A stretch of 64,000 bases of DNA from CAZNVG01 sp964576475 (GTDB lineage Bacteria > Patescibacteriota > Saccharimonadia > Saccharimonadales > CAZNVG01), in contig CAZNVG010000002.1 in the NCBI GenBank assembly GCA_964576475.1, forward strand, positions 24,327 to 88,326, in the 5' to 3' direction. Each line of letters begins with the position of its first letter. Positions within the stretch are counted from its first letter, which is position 1. The notes below the pieces were generated by a model, which was not told where the DNA came from, did no database searches, and saw only the letters and a list, made by a program, of their open reading frames with translations. Positions 44,875-53,251 of the stretch are shown here, piece after piece. The position numbers and the translations under genes were made by a program.

Positions 44875-45021
44875 TGGCCCCTGGAATTTCCACGAGTAAT
44901 CGTTGTGATCTTCCGAACTTTGACAGTGTGATTTAGCGGTTTCCAAGGGTAAGCATTGGGTTTAGGTGTCGAAGTGCGACACGTCGATCTTGTGCTTGCT
45001 CTTGGACAACCAAGGAAAGGA

Positions 45022-46140
45022 ATGCCTGCAACGAGCAAGTCAGGCACAGCGCCAATGATCCTGGCAAATACCGAGCACGCCGTGCTCAACATCCCGGGGT
45101 GGCACTGGGCAGTCTTGCTCAGTTGGTTCATCGCCCTCATCACCATCGACGTCGCGGTTCTCCACAAGAAGGACCACGAGGCGTCGATCCGCAGTGCGAC
45201 CATCCAGACCATGATGTGGATCTCATTGGGCATCGCCCTCGGATTCGTCATGTGGGGTGTCTACGGCGCAGACGCTGGTGCGGAGTACTTCTCGGGATTC
45301 GTCATCGAGAAGAGCTTGAGCATCGACAACGTCTTCGTCTGGAGCATCCTGCTGACGTTCTTCGCCATCCCGGCGAAGTACCAGCATCGGGTGCTGTTCT
45401 GGGGCATCTTCGGAGCCTTGATCTTCCGTGCGATCTTCATCTTCGCGGGTGTTGCTCTCATCGAGAAGTTCGAGTGGACCCTCCTTCTGCTCGGTTTGTT
45501 CCTTCTCTACACCGGCTTCAAGGTCGGCGTGGGTGAGGACGACGAGTTCGATCCGGATTCCTCGCGAGTGATCGCGATGATTCGTCGGGTCATCCCGGTC
45601 AGCAACTCGCTGGACGGCCACAAGCTGTTCACGAAGGACGCCAACGGGAAGCGTGTCGCAACGATGCTCTTCATCGCCTTGATGGCGATCGAGTTCACCG
45701 ATGTGCTGTTCGCAGTCGACTCCGTCCCGGCCATCTTGGCTGTGGCGCGAGATCCGATGATCATCTTCGCATCCAATGCGGCGGCGATCCTCGGTCTGCG
45801 TGCGTTGTACTTCGTGTTCGACGCGCTGAAGGACAAGTTCCACCTGCTCAACAAGGCCCTCGGTGTCATCCTCGCCCTCGTCGGTGTCAAGATGATCATC
45901 GGTCCCGAAGAGCTGTTCGGCATGAAGTGGCTCGGCATCCACGTCAACACCACCCTCAGCCTCATCGTCATCCTCGGCATTCTCTCCATCGGCATCGGTG
46001 CCTCGCTCGCCATCGAGCAGCCCATCGAAGAGCTGGAGGAACTCGAGGAGTTGGAGATCGAGGCGGACCTCAAGCAGCGGCACACGCCGGCCCCTCAGGG
46101 AGCTGTCGTCGACCCGTCGGCGCAGAACACCAACACGTAG
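45022..46140 (+). CDS. terC: TerC-family membrane protein (foreign-looking)
   Basis: A 372-aa integral membrane protein linked to tellurite resistance and metal (manganese) export or loading of secreted enzymes. About eight helices; conserved acidic motifs are FVIEKSLSIDNVFVWSILL and MAIEFTDVLFAVDSVPAILA. The C-terminus is a Glu-rich extension (EELEELEELEIEADLK). ATG 45022 is chosen: AAGGA lies five bases upstream, and a longer frame from 44956 would extend into the leader. Composition is very GC-rich, and the same block holds pspA, a vWA gene and terD. Probable actinobacterial origin. Confidence 0.93.
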   Translation: MPATSKSGTAPMILANTEHAVLNIPGWHWAVLLSWFIALITIDVAVLHKKDHEASIRSATIQTMMWISLGIALGFVMWGVYGADAGAEYFSGFVIEKSLSIDNVFVWSILLTFFAIPAKYQHRVLFWGIFGALIFRAIFIFAGVALIEKFEWTLLLLGLFLLYTGFKVGVGEDDEFDPDSSRVIAMIRRVIPVSNSLDGHKLFTKDANGKRVATMLFIALMAIEFTDVLFAVDSVPAILAVARDPMIIFASNAAAILGLRALYFVFDALKDKFHLLNKALGVILALVGVKMIIGPEELFGMKWLGIHVNTTLSLIVILGILSIGIGASLAIEQPIEELEELEELEIEADLKQRHTPAPQGAVVDPSAQNTNT

Positions 46141-46177
46141 CCCGTAAGAAGGCAAACCTGTTGATTCTGCTGTAGCA

Positions 46178-46225
46178 GTGGGGGCGGTTCATCCGTAATT
46201 TTATCGGCTCTTGAGCCGCCCCCAC
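46178..46225 (+). other. Two-tier hairpin after terC
   Basis: Outer 13-position stem (46178-46190 with 46213-46225, one G-T pair) of almost pure G/C, and an AT-richer inner hairpin (46193-46207, one bulge). It is followed, further on, by a compact terminator at 46286. Confidence 0.78.
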
Positions 46226-46285
46226 CGACGCACTCCTTCCCGCTACAATCACACTGTCATACATACTTTATAATAATTCGTTAAT

Positions 46286-46307
46286 CGCTCACTCGGAGCG
46301 TTTTTTT
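46286..46307 (+). terminator. Intrinsic terminator after terC
   Basis: A 5-bp stem (46286-46290 with 46296-46300), five-base loop and seven T. This is the usual backbone type, separate from the two-tier hairpin upstream. Confidence 0.75.
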
Positions 46308-46326
46308 ATTGTCTATAAAAGAGAAA

Positions 46327-46384
46327 AGGGGCCCGTCATCGTGAGTGCGCTGTTGCGCAACTGTATCACGATGACGGAACCCCT
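46327..46384 (-). other. Two-tier hairpin after pspA
   Basis: Outer stem of 17 pairs with a small internal bulge (46327-46344 with 46366-46384), inner 5-bp hairpin 46346-46350 with 46355-46359. It lies 50 bases downstream of the pspA stop on the coding strand. Confidence 0.78.
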
Positions 46385-46434
46385 GTTCCCCGAATGTTCT
46401 TGTAGAGACTCGCCCTACCAGATCAGAGCAGTGC

Positions 46435-47301
46435 TCAGGTCTGGGGGGTGTACGACTTGGCGCCGTTGGAAGGTGCCGTCGCCGGAACGGTGGTGCCGTC
46501 GCTCTGCAGCGCCGCCGCGTCAGCCAGAAGGCTGCTCGCATCGGTGGCCGTGGAGGCCGCCTCGACCTCCTTGGTGGGAGACGAGAGACCCATCTGCGAG
46601 CGGATCTGCTCGAGACGAGCCGAAGCCTCGGTGTTCAGGCTGGCCTGCTCGACTTCGAGCATGCGAGCCTCGACCGACTGACCCTGGAGCTCCGCGGCAC
46701 CCATGGCCTTGGCCTGACGTGCCTCGATCTTGGTGCGGACCTCGTCGAACGTGGGAACGTCCTGGCCGACCGTCTCGGTGAGCATGCTCATGGCCTTGTT
46801 CATCTGCTCCTGCATCTTGGCCTGGTCGAGCTGACCGAGCAGCTTCTGCTTCTCGCTCAGCTTCTTCTGCAGCGCCGCGCTGTTCTGCTGCACGGCCGCC
46901 TTGGCCTGGTCCGATGCCTCGGCCGACTGCAACGCCAGCTTCTTGAGGTTCTCGACCTCAGCCTCGAGGGCGATGAGCCGGTTGGCGAACGCCTCGGCCG
47001 CGCTGGTGTACTCGGTGGCCTTGGCGGTGTCGCCGCTCTTGGTCGCCTCGTCGATCATCACCACCGCCTGCCGGGCGTTGGCGCCGACCTTCTCGAGCTC
47101 CTCCATCTTGCGGTTGAGCTGCATCTCGGTGGTCTTCTGGTTGGCGATGACGTTGGCGGCCTGCTCCTTGAGCCTGCGGTGCTGGTCCTGAGCCTCGGTG
47201 ATGGCCTGCTCGAGCTGGACCTTGGGGTCGGCCATGTCGTTGAACGACATGTTGAGCTTGGCGCCGAGGTACTTCCAGAACCTCATGAATGCCTTGAACA
47301 T
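46435..47301 (-). CDS. pspA: PspA/IM30-family membrane-stress protein (foreign-looking)
   Basis: A 288-aa ESCRT-III-like protein that coats and protects damaged membranes. It starts with an amphipathic helix (MFKAFMRFWKYLGAKLN) followed by MADPKVQLEQAITEAQDQHRRL and a long coiled coil to about residue 200; the C-terminal 90 residues are an Ala/Ser/Thr-rich extension absent from short PspA forms. ATG 47301 is chosen over a longer frame because GGAAG lies nine bases upstream and the family starts at this helix. GC-rich, convergent with terC. Confidence 0.9.
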   Translation of the reverse strand: MFKAFMRFWKYLGAKLNMSFNDMADPKVQLEQAITEAQDQHRRLKEQAANVIANQKTTEMQLNRKMEELEKVGANARQAVVMIDEATKSGDTAKATEYTSAAEAFANRLIALEAEVENLKKLALQSAEASDQAKAAVQQNSAALQKKLSEKQKLLGQLDQAKMQEQMNKAMSMLTETVGQDVPTFDEVRTKIEARQAKAMGAAELQGQSVEARMLEVEQASLNTEASARLEQIRSQMGLSSPTKEVEAASTATDASSLLADAAALQSDGTTVPATAPSNGAKSYTPQT

Positions 47302-47384
47302 GATTGCGCACTTCCTTTTTTGTCGGGCCCCTACGAATTCGGGGATGTGAATGAACGAGTCCATTGTGGACTTGTGTCCTTATC

Positions 47385-47413
47385 AGACTAGACTACTATA
47401 GACAAATAGTCAA
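47385..47413 (-). promoter_or_regulatory. Possible promoter of pspA
   Basis: On the minus strand TTGACT, 17-bp spacer, TAGTCT, in an AT-rich spacer about 85 bases before the pspA ATG. Confidence 0.4.
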
Positions 47414-47482
47414 TATGATTGTTTGAGTTACTTTATTGTCTACGCTTTATTCTCATAAAGCACACACAGCAAAGTAGTGTTT

Positions 47483-47532
47483 GGGCGGATCTGGTTGTTC
47501 TTTTTTGGGTAAAAGAAAGGCATGATCCGCCC
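47483..47532 (-). other. Two-tier hairpin after the vWA gene
   Basis: A perfect 9-bp GC-rich outer stem (47483-47491 with 47524-47532) encloses a perfect 7-bp A/T-rich inner hairpin (47498-47504 with 47511-47517). Confidence 0.72.
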
Positions 47533-47577
47533 GGCGTGAAGTGTATTTCTTTCATCCAACCCTGGACACTCTATATC

Positions 47578-47618
47578 CTCACCCTTTAGGGTGAGCCCTA
47601 TATTTCAAGGACTCACCC
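47578..47618 (-). other. Mutually exclusive hairpins after the vWA gene
   Basis: The 7-base unit CTCACCC occurs at 47578-47584 and again at 47612-47618, with its complement between them at 47589-47595. The central copy can pair with either side but not both, a switch-like layout close to the vWA gene stop. Confidence 0.55.
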
Positions 47619-47652
47619 CGCAGGATGAAGTTGTGGGCGCCGGCGAAGCCGA

Positions 47653-48441
47653 TCAGGCAGCGGCGAGGACGCCGTTGCTCTCGGCCGACTTGAGCCAACC
47701 GGGGTACTCGTCGAGCATCGCGCCGTAGAACTCCTGGTCGCTGACCGAGGTCAACGAGCCGAAGCGCTTGGCGTCGATGCAGTCGAAGTGACGACCCTTG
47801 AGGGAGTCGTCGAGCATCTCGAGCCAGGCCCAGCCGTGCGAGTCGTGTCCGACGTAGAGGAACTGCCAGAAGATGGCCCGGTGGCTGGCAGCCACGAGGA
47901 TCTCCTCACAGATCTGCGGCTCGTTCGGGCGACCGTCGGTGACGACCGTGATGAACGAGGGCATCGTCGACTGCTTGACGCTGGCGCCGCCACCCTTGTG
48001 CCGGCCGAGCAGACCGCGACCACCACCGGAGGACAGGGCGTCCTCGTGGCCGGCGATGCGGACCGCCTCGCGCAGCGCGTGGTGGAGACCCGTCGTGCCG
48101 CCGGCCCGCAGGTGGTCGGTGGCGTGCTGGAAGTTGCCGAGGTCGACGTCGACGGTCGGCAGCAGCCCGGCGTTGAAGGGCACCACCGGCACCGACATGT
48201 CGTCGTCGATGATGCAGTAGAAGGCGAGCGCGCGCTGGACGGCGTTCTTGACCGCACCGGAGCTGAACTCGTTCGACATCGAACCACTGCAGTCGACGAG
48301 CAGCTGCCCAGCGGCCTTGCGGTTGATGTCGAGACCCTTCTCGATCGCCAGGCGACCGGCCGTCTCGACCTTGTCGACGAGCAGACCACCACCCTTGGCG
48401 GCGACCTGTTCCTTGACGGCACTCAGCTTGAAGTCACTCAT
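47653..48441 (-). CDS. vWA-domain protein of Ter-system type (foreign-looking)
   Basis: A 262-aa von Willebrand A domain protein resembling TerF/TerY-associated vWA proteins. The MIDAS site is complete: DCSGSMS (DxSxS), Thr in GGTTGLHHAL, and Asp in VTDGRPNE. It probably binds a divalent metal and partner proteins at the membrane together with TerD. ATG 48441 is preferred, with GAAAGGGG upstream; a frame starting five codons earlier exists. Very GC-rich; divergent from terD across an AT-rich promoter region. The long plus-strand frame over it is a shadow. Confidence 0.88.
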   Translation of the reverse strand: MSDFKLSAVKEQVAAKGGGLLVDKVETAGRLAIEKGLDINRKAAGQLLVDCSGSMSNEFSSGAVKNAVQRALAFYCIIDDDMSVPVVPFNAGLLPTVDVDLGNFQHATDHLRAGGTTGLHHALREAVRIAGHEDALSSGGGRGLLGRHKGGGASVKQSTMPSFITVVTDGRPNEPQICEEILVAASHRAIFWQFLYVGHDSHGWAWLEMLDDSLKGRHFDCIDAKRFGSLTSVSDQEFYGAMLDEYPGWLKSAESNGVLAAA

Positions 48442-48553
48442 TGTTGCCCCTTTCATGGGCTTGTCAGGTTGGAACTTGTGAAATTACTTCGTATGCAACG
48501 ACAGTTGTTGACGACCACGATTGCGGTCATTTTGTCAGTCACATGACTATAAG

Positions 48554-48582
48554 AATGTATACTAATAAAAGAAATATGTCAA
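48554..48582 (-). promoter_or_regulatory. Possible promoter of the vWA gene
   Basis: On the minus strand TTGACA followed at 17 bases by TACATT (or at 15 by TATACA), in the AT-rich spacer shared with the divergent terD promoter. Confidence 0.45.
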
Positions 48583-48605
48583 TTATGCAATTAGATATTT
48601 TAGTA

Positions 48606-48635
48606 TTGACAAATATGGTGCATGTACAGTATAAA
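48606..48635 (+). promoter_or_regulatory. Promoter of terD
   Basis: TTGACA, 18-bp spacer, TATAAA, leading to a leader of about 80 bases before ATG 48722. Confidence 0.6.
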
Positions 48636-48721
48636 TATACGGTCAAACCTGATTTACACCTGAAGAACAGTAGGGAATCATGTAGCAGGTTCGAAGCACA
48701 ATGAAAGAGAGAGTGATTCTG

Positions 48722-49369
48722 ATGGGTCTCACCATCGAGAAGGGCCAGAGCACGGGCCTGAGCATCGACAAGGGCAACAGCGAGGCGAAGATCACGGTCG
48801 GTTGCGGCTGGAACCCCCGCAAGGGTGTCGGCGACAACTACGACCTCGACGCCTGGCTCCTGCTCATCGGCGCGGACGGCAAGGCCGTCGACCCCGCCGG
48901 CACCGGCCCCGTCCCGAACGGGCTGATGTTCTACAACAACGGCGAGATCAAGGACCCCAACACGGGCGTCCTGACGGCCAAGGACGGCTCGATCGTGCAC
49001 CACGGCGACAACCTCACCGGCGACGGCGACGGCGACGACGAGGTCATCGACATCTACCCGAACAAGGTCGGTGCCGACGTCTCCAAGATCATGGTCGCGG
49101 TGTCGATCTACCACGGCAAGACCAACGGCCAGACGTTCGGCATGGTCGACGACTGCTACGCGCACGTCGACGTGCCCGGCGACAACGACTACAAGGTCCT
49201 GATGGGCGAGGCGGACAACCTGTCCGGCGCGCACACCGTCATCCTGGGGCAGATCTACCGCGATCCCGAGGACGCCACCGGCGCGAGCTGGAAGTTCAAG
49301 GCGATCAAGGAGGGGTTCGACGACGAGCTCATCGACGTCGCCAAGGCGCACGGCGTCCCCATCGGCTGA
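48722..49369 (+). CDS. terD: TerD-family calcium-binding stress protein (foreign-looking)
   Basis: A 215-aa protein of the TerD/CABP family, which binds calcium and assembles near the membrane with TerC in tellurite, phage and oxidative-stress resistance. Hallmarks are GWNPRKG near the start, YDLDAWLLLIG, and the acidic loop DNLTGDGDGDDEVIDI carrying calcium ligands. ATG 48722 (MGLTIEKGQ) fits the family start; a frame seven codons longer exists. It has the highest GC of the window with nearly all codons ending in C or G, supporting recent transfer. Confidence 0.95.
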   Translation: MGLTIEKGQSTGLSIDKGNSEAKITVGCGWNPRKGVGDNYDLDAWLLLIGADGKAVDPAGTGPVPNGLMFYNNGEIKDPNTGVLTAKDGSIVHHGDNLTGDGDGDDEVIDIYPNKVGADVSKIMVAVSIYHGKTNGQTFGMVDDCYAHVDVPGDNDYKVLMGEADNLSGAHTVILGQIYRDPEDATGASWKFKAIKEGFDDELIDVAKAHGVPIG

Positions 49370-49388
49370 TCAGGCTTCAAGCCTGATC
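49368..49388 (+). terminator. Hairpin at the terD stop codon
   Basis: An 8-bp stem (49368-49375 with 49381-49388) and five-base loop beginning in the stop codon itself. No T-run follows. Confidence 0.6.
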
Positions 49389-49416
49389 TGACACTTCGGC
49401 GGCTGGGCACCTGACT

Positions 49417-49474
49417 GGGGGCGGACTAAAACGGCATCTCCAACACGGAGAAGTCTCAATAACAGTCCGCCCCC
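49417..49474 (+). other. Two-tier hairpin after terD
   Basis: A perfect 11-bp outer stem (49417-49427 with 49464-49474) and a perfect 5-bp inner hairpin (49437-49441 with 49447-49451). Confidence 0.78.
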
Positions 49475-49520
49475 TAGGGTGACATCAATCAACACTTTCT
49501 TTTTCACACAACTTCTCAAC

Positions 49521-49600
49521 GGGTCAGTAAACCACAAGTTATGCATTTCATGCATGGCAAACCAACATGAGGTCCAACCTCACACAACGTTTACTGGCCC
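49521..49600. other. Multibranch fold between terD and the next gene
   Basis: A 12-bp outer stem (49521-49532 with 49589-49600, one G-T pair) contains two separate inner hairpins: 49541-49546 with 49550-49555, and 49569-49573 with 49577-49581. A T-run follows at 49603-49607. It may end transcription of terD, but the three-way junction is more elaborate than a terminator needs. Confidence 0.65.
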
Positions 49601-49625
49601 AGTTTTTAATTTTAGGTACTTTTTA

Positions 49626-50882
49626 TTACACAGAATCAGGTCGATATCGACGTGGTTGCACTACTTCTACTTCATCGGTAGGAGCTTCGTAACTACGCGC
49701 TTTTGGCTGACGTTTGCGCGGTGCAGGCGCTGGAGTATAGCGTTTGCCTTCCGGCACGTAAGGTTTCGGAACGTGACCCTGATCTGGCTTACCTTCTGAG
49801 GAATCTACGATTGCTGCTGAATAACGACGAATATTGGGAATTGCGGCCACTTCATCGGTCTCGATTGCCGCAGGGTCGTAGGTGGCTGCCTTTGGAGCAG
49901 TTTCCGCCTGCGGTAATGCGGTAGGATCATATCGTTTAGCGGCAGGTAGCGCAGGAGTCTCTGGAGTATAGCCAGGAGCCTTAGGTAGCGGATCAGGAGG
50001 CAAGGCGGCTGGAGAATAGCCTGGTGCTTTTGGTCTAGCTGGAGCAGTTGGTACGGCAGCGTTGATTCGCTGTACGTCGCTTACTTTAATGCGACCAGGT
50101 GCACGTTTTAGCTCTTCACCGGGAAGTAGCTTTAGTGGCTCAGCGAGGCGATAGTGGTCGTTAAATAATCTGGGCATACTGGTCGCCATAACTGCACGGA
50201 GCACAAAACGCGAGGCTTCTCTAGTCATTGCGGTATGGCGACGCACTATATCCTCCGTGGGATTTGGTTGCCCAAACTGCCACATGCTCTCTGCGTTGGT
50301 TAATGCGACATCGGCGTCATGTAACAACTGTTTAATAAGAGTAGACGCTCCTCTGAACTCCTTTGGTATACGATCTGAATTAGCCACATCTTGTGCTCTA
50401 TCAAACGCTGAAGCCTGTACTCGACGCGCAGCAACAACTGTGGCTCGCATAAATTCTTTAGAAACGTTTGAACCGGTTGGCCATGCAGTCAGATGTTCGT
50501 CAGGGTTGAAGTATGCAGCCTTCTCGTCTTTCAGCTCAAAACCAGTTGCACCGGAAAGTTGTTTTGCATAAGCGACACTACTAACAGCGTCGCCATACAT
50601 TGAGTGGGCCAAAAGATACACGTCATGAGGTACGCGACCGCGACGATCAAGTCCCTCTGCAGTTAATGTGTCGGCATACTCTTGATCATATGCAGCCACG
50701 CTGCTCGCCAGATGTCGAACCTGGAAGTAGTCATTAGAAGTCCACAGATGTAGGTCATGTAGCGTTGGTACGGATTCAATCTCACTAATGAGGCCCGGCA
50801 ACTCTAAATCCAGACCACTTCGTTGATAGGCATGGAGGGTCTCGAGATTAGAGTTGTTGTTGGGGAAGAAAGAATTTGTCAT
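49626..50882 (-). CDS. Unknown protein with proline/tyrosine repeat tail
   Basis: A 418-aa protein. The first 270 residues are helical and globular without known motifs. The last 150 consist of degenerate repeats of the form basic-x-Tyr-x-Pro: KAPGYSP, KAPGYTP, KRYDPTAL, ATYDPAAI, KPYVPEGKRYTP, RSYEAP, RRYRP. Such a flexible, charged tail suggests multivalent binding. Native base composition; no signal peptide. It lies next to the ter block, transcribed toward it. Confidence 0.65.
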   Translation of the reverse strand: MTNSFFPNNNSNLETLHAYQRSGLDLELPGLISEIESVPTLHDLHLWTSNDYFQVRHLASSVAAYDQEYADTLTAEGLDRRGRVPHDVYLLAHSMYGDAVSSVAYAKQLSGATGFELKDEKAAYFNPDEHLTAWPTGSNVSKEFMRATVVAARRVQASAFDRAQDVANSDRIPKEFRGASTLIKQLLHDADVALTNAESMWQFGQPNPTEDIVRRHTAMTREASRFVLRAVMATSMPRLFNDHYRLAEPLKLLPGEELKRAPGRIKVSDVQRINAAVPTAPARPKAPGYSPAALPPDPLPKAPGYTPETPALPAAKRYDPTALPQAETAPKAATYDPAAIETDEVAAIPNIRRYSAAIVDSSEGKPDQGHVPKPYVPEGKRYTPAPAPRKRQPKARSYEAPTDEVEVVQPRRYRPDSV

Positions 50883-51016
50883 AACTACATAAAAATTAAC
50901 TTGATTACTATACTATATTTTTATCTGTTGGTCAATTATATAAACAACGTTTTACTTATAGTGATTATTATTGCTCATTTGTCATTATTATTATACTATC
51001 ATGTAAGAATTTCATT

Positions 51017-52162
51017 ATGGAACAACCACCACAACAAGACGATCTTCAAAGAGACTTGTCGCTCATTGAGCTTGTATTGCAGCATCCGCTACTCACTGAG
51101 CAACAAGCGCAACGAGCAGAGCTTGTTCGCACCAGCATTTTAGGGAAAATGATAACGCATGAAGTAACTACTGCTGAGAATTCTCAAGAAGCAGCAAGTA
51201 CTAAAACCCCCGAGCAACCAGTTGTGGAATCTCCCGTACCAAGCTACGACCCTGCGAAACGACAACGCAGCCAGCTAAAGGGCAGATTAAACTGGTCTAG
51301 AAAATATCTTGATCGCATAAACATCGACAGCAAACCGCCGGTTATAGAGGTAGATATTGGTGAGCGGGCTGTCTTTGTGGGACGTGGTGTTTTTTATGAT
51401 TTTGGCGAATCACCTCGTGCTCGTCCATTGGCGTACGCGACATATCGCGTCATAGAAGCTATGGTTGGGCAAGAAGGTGGATTTAGGCTTCAAATGGATG
51501 AGGCTACAACAGCGCTCGAACTAGACAAAGCACTAACTCCACACGAGCTTCGACGACTGCCACATATTGTTGCAACAATCTTTCCTAGCCGTATCGGGCA
51601 TAATCGATACAATGGCAACAATTATCTCGTGGTTAAGGCTCCCTTTGAGTTAAAGTTTTCTGATTCAGCTAACGACGAAGCTCTAATCGAGGCCATTCAA
51701 GCAGGACTTGAGCTAAAACACACGGCGCTCGATGAGCCGCATCGCAAAATAGAATTACCGCCCGAGGAAGAACATCGCACGAATAAAGAAATTGAACTTG
51801 ATATGATGAAGAATCTTTTTCAGGGAAAGCCTCCGAAAGTAGTGTCGCCTCGTGAAGCTATTCTGCTAATGGACTTATTGGCTGACGAAGTGATAGTGCA
51901 GATCATAAAGCATGCAGCAAAAGTTGATGTTGATGAATTTAAGACGCGCCTATACACCAATGCCAGCCTTGTACTTGGTTACCAAACATACCTAGAGGCT
52001 CGTCGAAGCCGTCAGATTCGCGGCGGTAAAACTGGAGCTGTTGGCGGCGGGATTCGTTGGGTGACAGGGGGTGAAGACCCAATGATCAGCACGTCGACTA
52101 TGCTTCCATCGCAAACTGGCGTGCGCTCGTCTGATGACGCGACACTCGAGGGAATGACGTGA
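51017..52162 (+). CDS. Hypothetical 381-aa protein
   Basis: A soluble protein with a low-complexity Gln/Glu/Thr-rich segment (about 50-80), then a folded region with VIEVDIGERAVFVGRGVFYDFG and FPSRIGHNRYNGNNYLVVKAPF. A YDPAKR motif near residue 77 resembles the tail repeats of the divergent 418-aa protein. It overlaps the following gene by four bases. No family recognised. Confidence 0.6.
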   Translation: MEQPPQQDDLQRDLSLIELVLQHPLLTEQQAQRAELVRTSILGKMITHEVTTAENSQEAASTKTPEQPVVESPVPSYDPAKRQRSQLKGRLNWSRKYLDRINIDSKPPVIEVDIGERAVFVGRGVFYDFGESPRARPLAYATYRVIEAMVGQEGGFRLQMDEATTALELDKALTPHELRRLPHIVATIFPSRIGHNRYNGNNYLVVKAPFELKFSDSANDEALIEAIQAGLELKHTALDEPHRKIELPPEEEHRTNKEIELDMMKNLFQGKPPKVVSPREAILLMDLLADEVIVQIIKHAAKVDVDEFKTRLYTNASLVLGYQTYLEARRSRQIRGGKTGAVGGGIRWVTGGEDPMISTSTMLPSQTGVRSSDDATLEGMT

Positions 52163-53154
52163 GTGCAGAGTTCGCTTACATACCAAATACTCCGGACGAG
52201 CTTGATACGTATCGATTAGCCGGGGCCAAACTTGAAATTCTTCATACCCAAGACAAAAGAAGTGACCGTTATGCCATACTTGATGGCCAAGAATACTTAC
52301 TGACTTCATATGAATACACTTCATCTCCCAAGGAACGTCGTGCGTTTCTACAGCTCGAGCGCGAACAGGTAGATTATCAAAAACCGCGCGCGATTGATTT
52401 GCCTAGACGAATAGGGCGTAGCGCCATGAGACCGTTCACTAACCGCTTCGATCAAATAATTAGTGGAGAGATGAATGTCTCTCCATCAGACCGTCGCGAT
52501 ATTCCGGCTGTAAATCTGCAATATATACGACGCGGTAGTCTTTTAGTCCCCACTGAGCTATCACGCATCGAGCCATTTGAAATCCCCTCAATGGTTGAAG
52601 TCCTTCGAATCATTGCCGAAGTTGACCCGAATCGACCAGTATATATGGAGGCAGATTTCGGCAGCGACGAAATAGACAGACTTAGCAGATACCAAGAGCC
52701 CTTTAAGGCATTTCTCCGCGACATAATAGCAAGCGAAGGTCGCGAGCCCATTACCGCACAGCAGCCGACCAGCCATTCAGATATCGGAATCTTCAGCGAT
52801 AGCTCAATGGATCAGCTGGACGAGCAATCTGAGCACCCAACACTCGAAGCTTGGTACCGATTTGTAGACACGGATGAATATATCCATGTTGAGCAATGGA
52901 TATCAGACAGCGGGGAGGAGCGCTATCGTTTTTGCTATGCTTACAGCGATTTTATGTCTAAAGAACATAGTTTTACGTACACATCTGACGAGGACTCGGG
53001 GATCTTCCGCATGGAATCATGGTACTCCGATTCCGAGGAGTTGCCGAACGACTTTAACCACTTTTCTGGCAAACACACAATGAACGAACTTCAGGTGGCG
53101 CATTTTTTCGATCTGCTTGGACGGCGCCATGAAGCAATCAAGCTAGAAGACTAG
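52159..53154 (+). CDS. Hypothetical acidic 331-aa protein
   Basis: Starts with GTG (GTGA overlap) inside the end of the previous gene, so the pair is an operon. The C-terminal 150 residues are acidic and rich in Tyr, Trp and Phe (FVDTDEYIHVEQWISDSGEE). No signal, membrane or catalytic motif. Function unknown; co-regulated with its partner. Confidence 0.6.
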   Translation: MSAEFAYIPNTPDELDTYRLAGAKLEILHTQDKRSDRYAILDGQEYLLTSYEYTSSPKERRAFLQLEREQVDYQKPRAIDLPRRIGRSAMRPFTNRFDQIISGEMNVSPSDRRDIPAVNLQYIRRGSLLVPTELSRIEPFEIPSMVEVLRIIAEVDPNRPVYMEADFGSDEIDRLSRYQEPFKAFLRDIIASEGREPITAQQPTSHSDIGIFSDSSMDQLDEQSEHPTLEAWYRFVDTDEYIHVEQWISDSGEERYRFCYAYSDFMSKEHSFTYTSDEDSGIFRMESWYSDSEELPNDFNHFSGKHTMNELQVAHFFDLLGRRHEAIKLED

Positions 53155-53165
53155 CATAAGCAAAA

Positions 53166-53203
53166 TTGGCACTCTTGACATGAGAGTGCCAATTTTTTAT
53201 ACT
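53166..53203 (+). promoter_or_regulatory. CIRCE operator overlapping the hsp20 promoter
   Basis: TTGGCACTC (53166-53174), nine bases, GAGTGCCAA (53184-53192): the inverted repeat bound by the repressor HrcA. The -35 box TTGACA (53175-53180) is inside the operator spacer and TATACT (53198-53203) follows at 17 bp. Binding would block RNA polymerase directly. Confidence 0.93.
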
Positions 53204-53251
53204 AACAGTGGTGATACATCACCGCATAGCTAATAATCAAGGAGGATAATC

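Noticed and set aside
44875..45021. yybP-ykoY (manganese) riboswitch before terC
   Set aside because: TerC genes often have one, but the conserved GGGGAGUAG-type core is not found in the leader; only a weak pairing is visible.
45223..46155. 310-aa antisense frame over terC
   Set aside because: Low-complexity Arg/Asp/Glu composition from reading GC-rich codons backwards; terC motifs are intact on the other strand.
47788..48546. 252-aa plus-strand frame over the vWA gene
   Set aside because: Shadow of a GC-rich gene; no start signals and biased composition.
48539..49351. 270-aa antisense and a 194-aa sense shadow frame over terD
   Set aside because: Same cause; the TerD frame has family motifs and a promoter.
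53166..53192. Terminator after the 331-aa gene
   Set aside because: The inverted repeat has the exact CIRCE arm and spacer lengths and overlaps a promoter, so operator is the better call.
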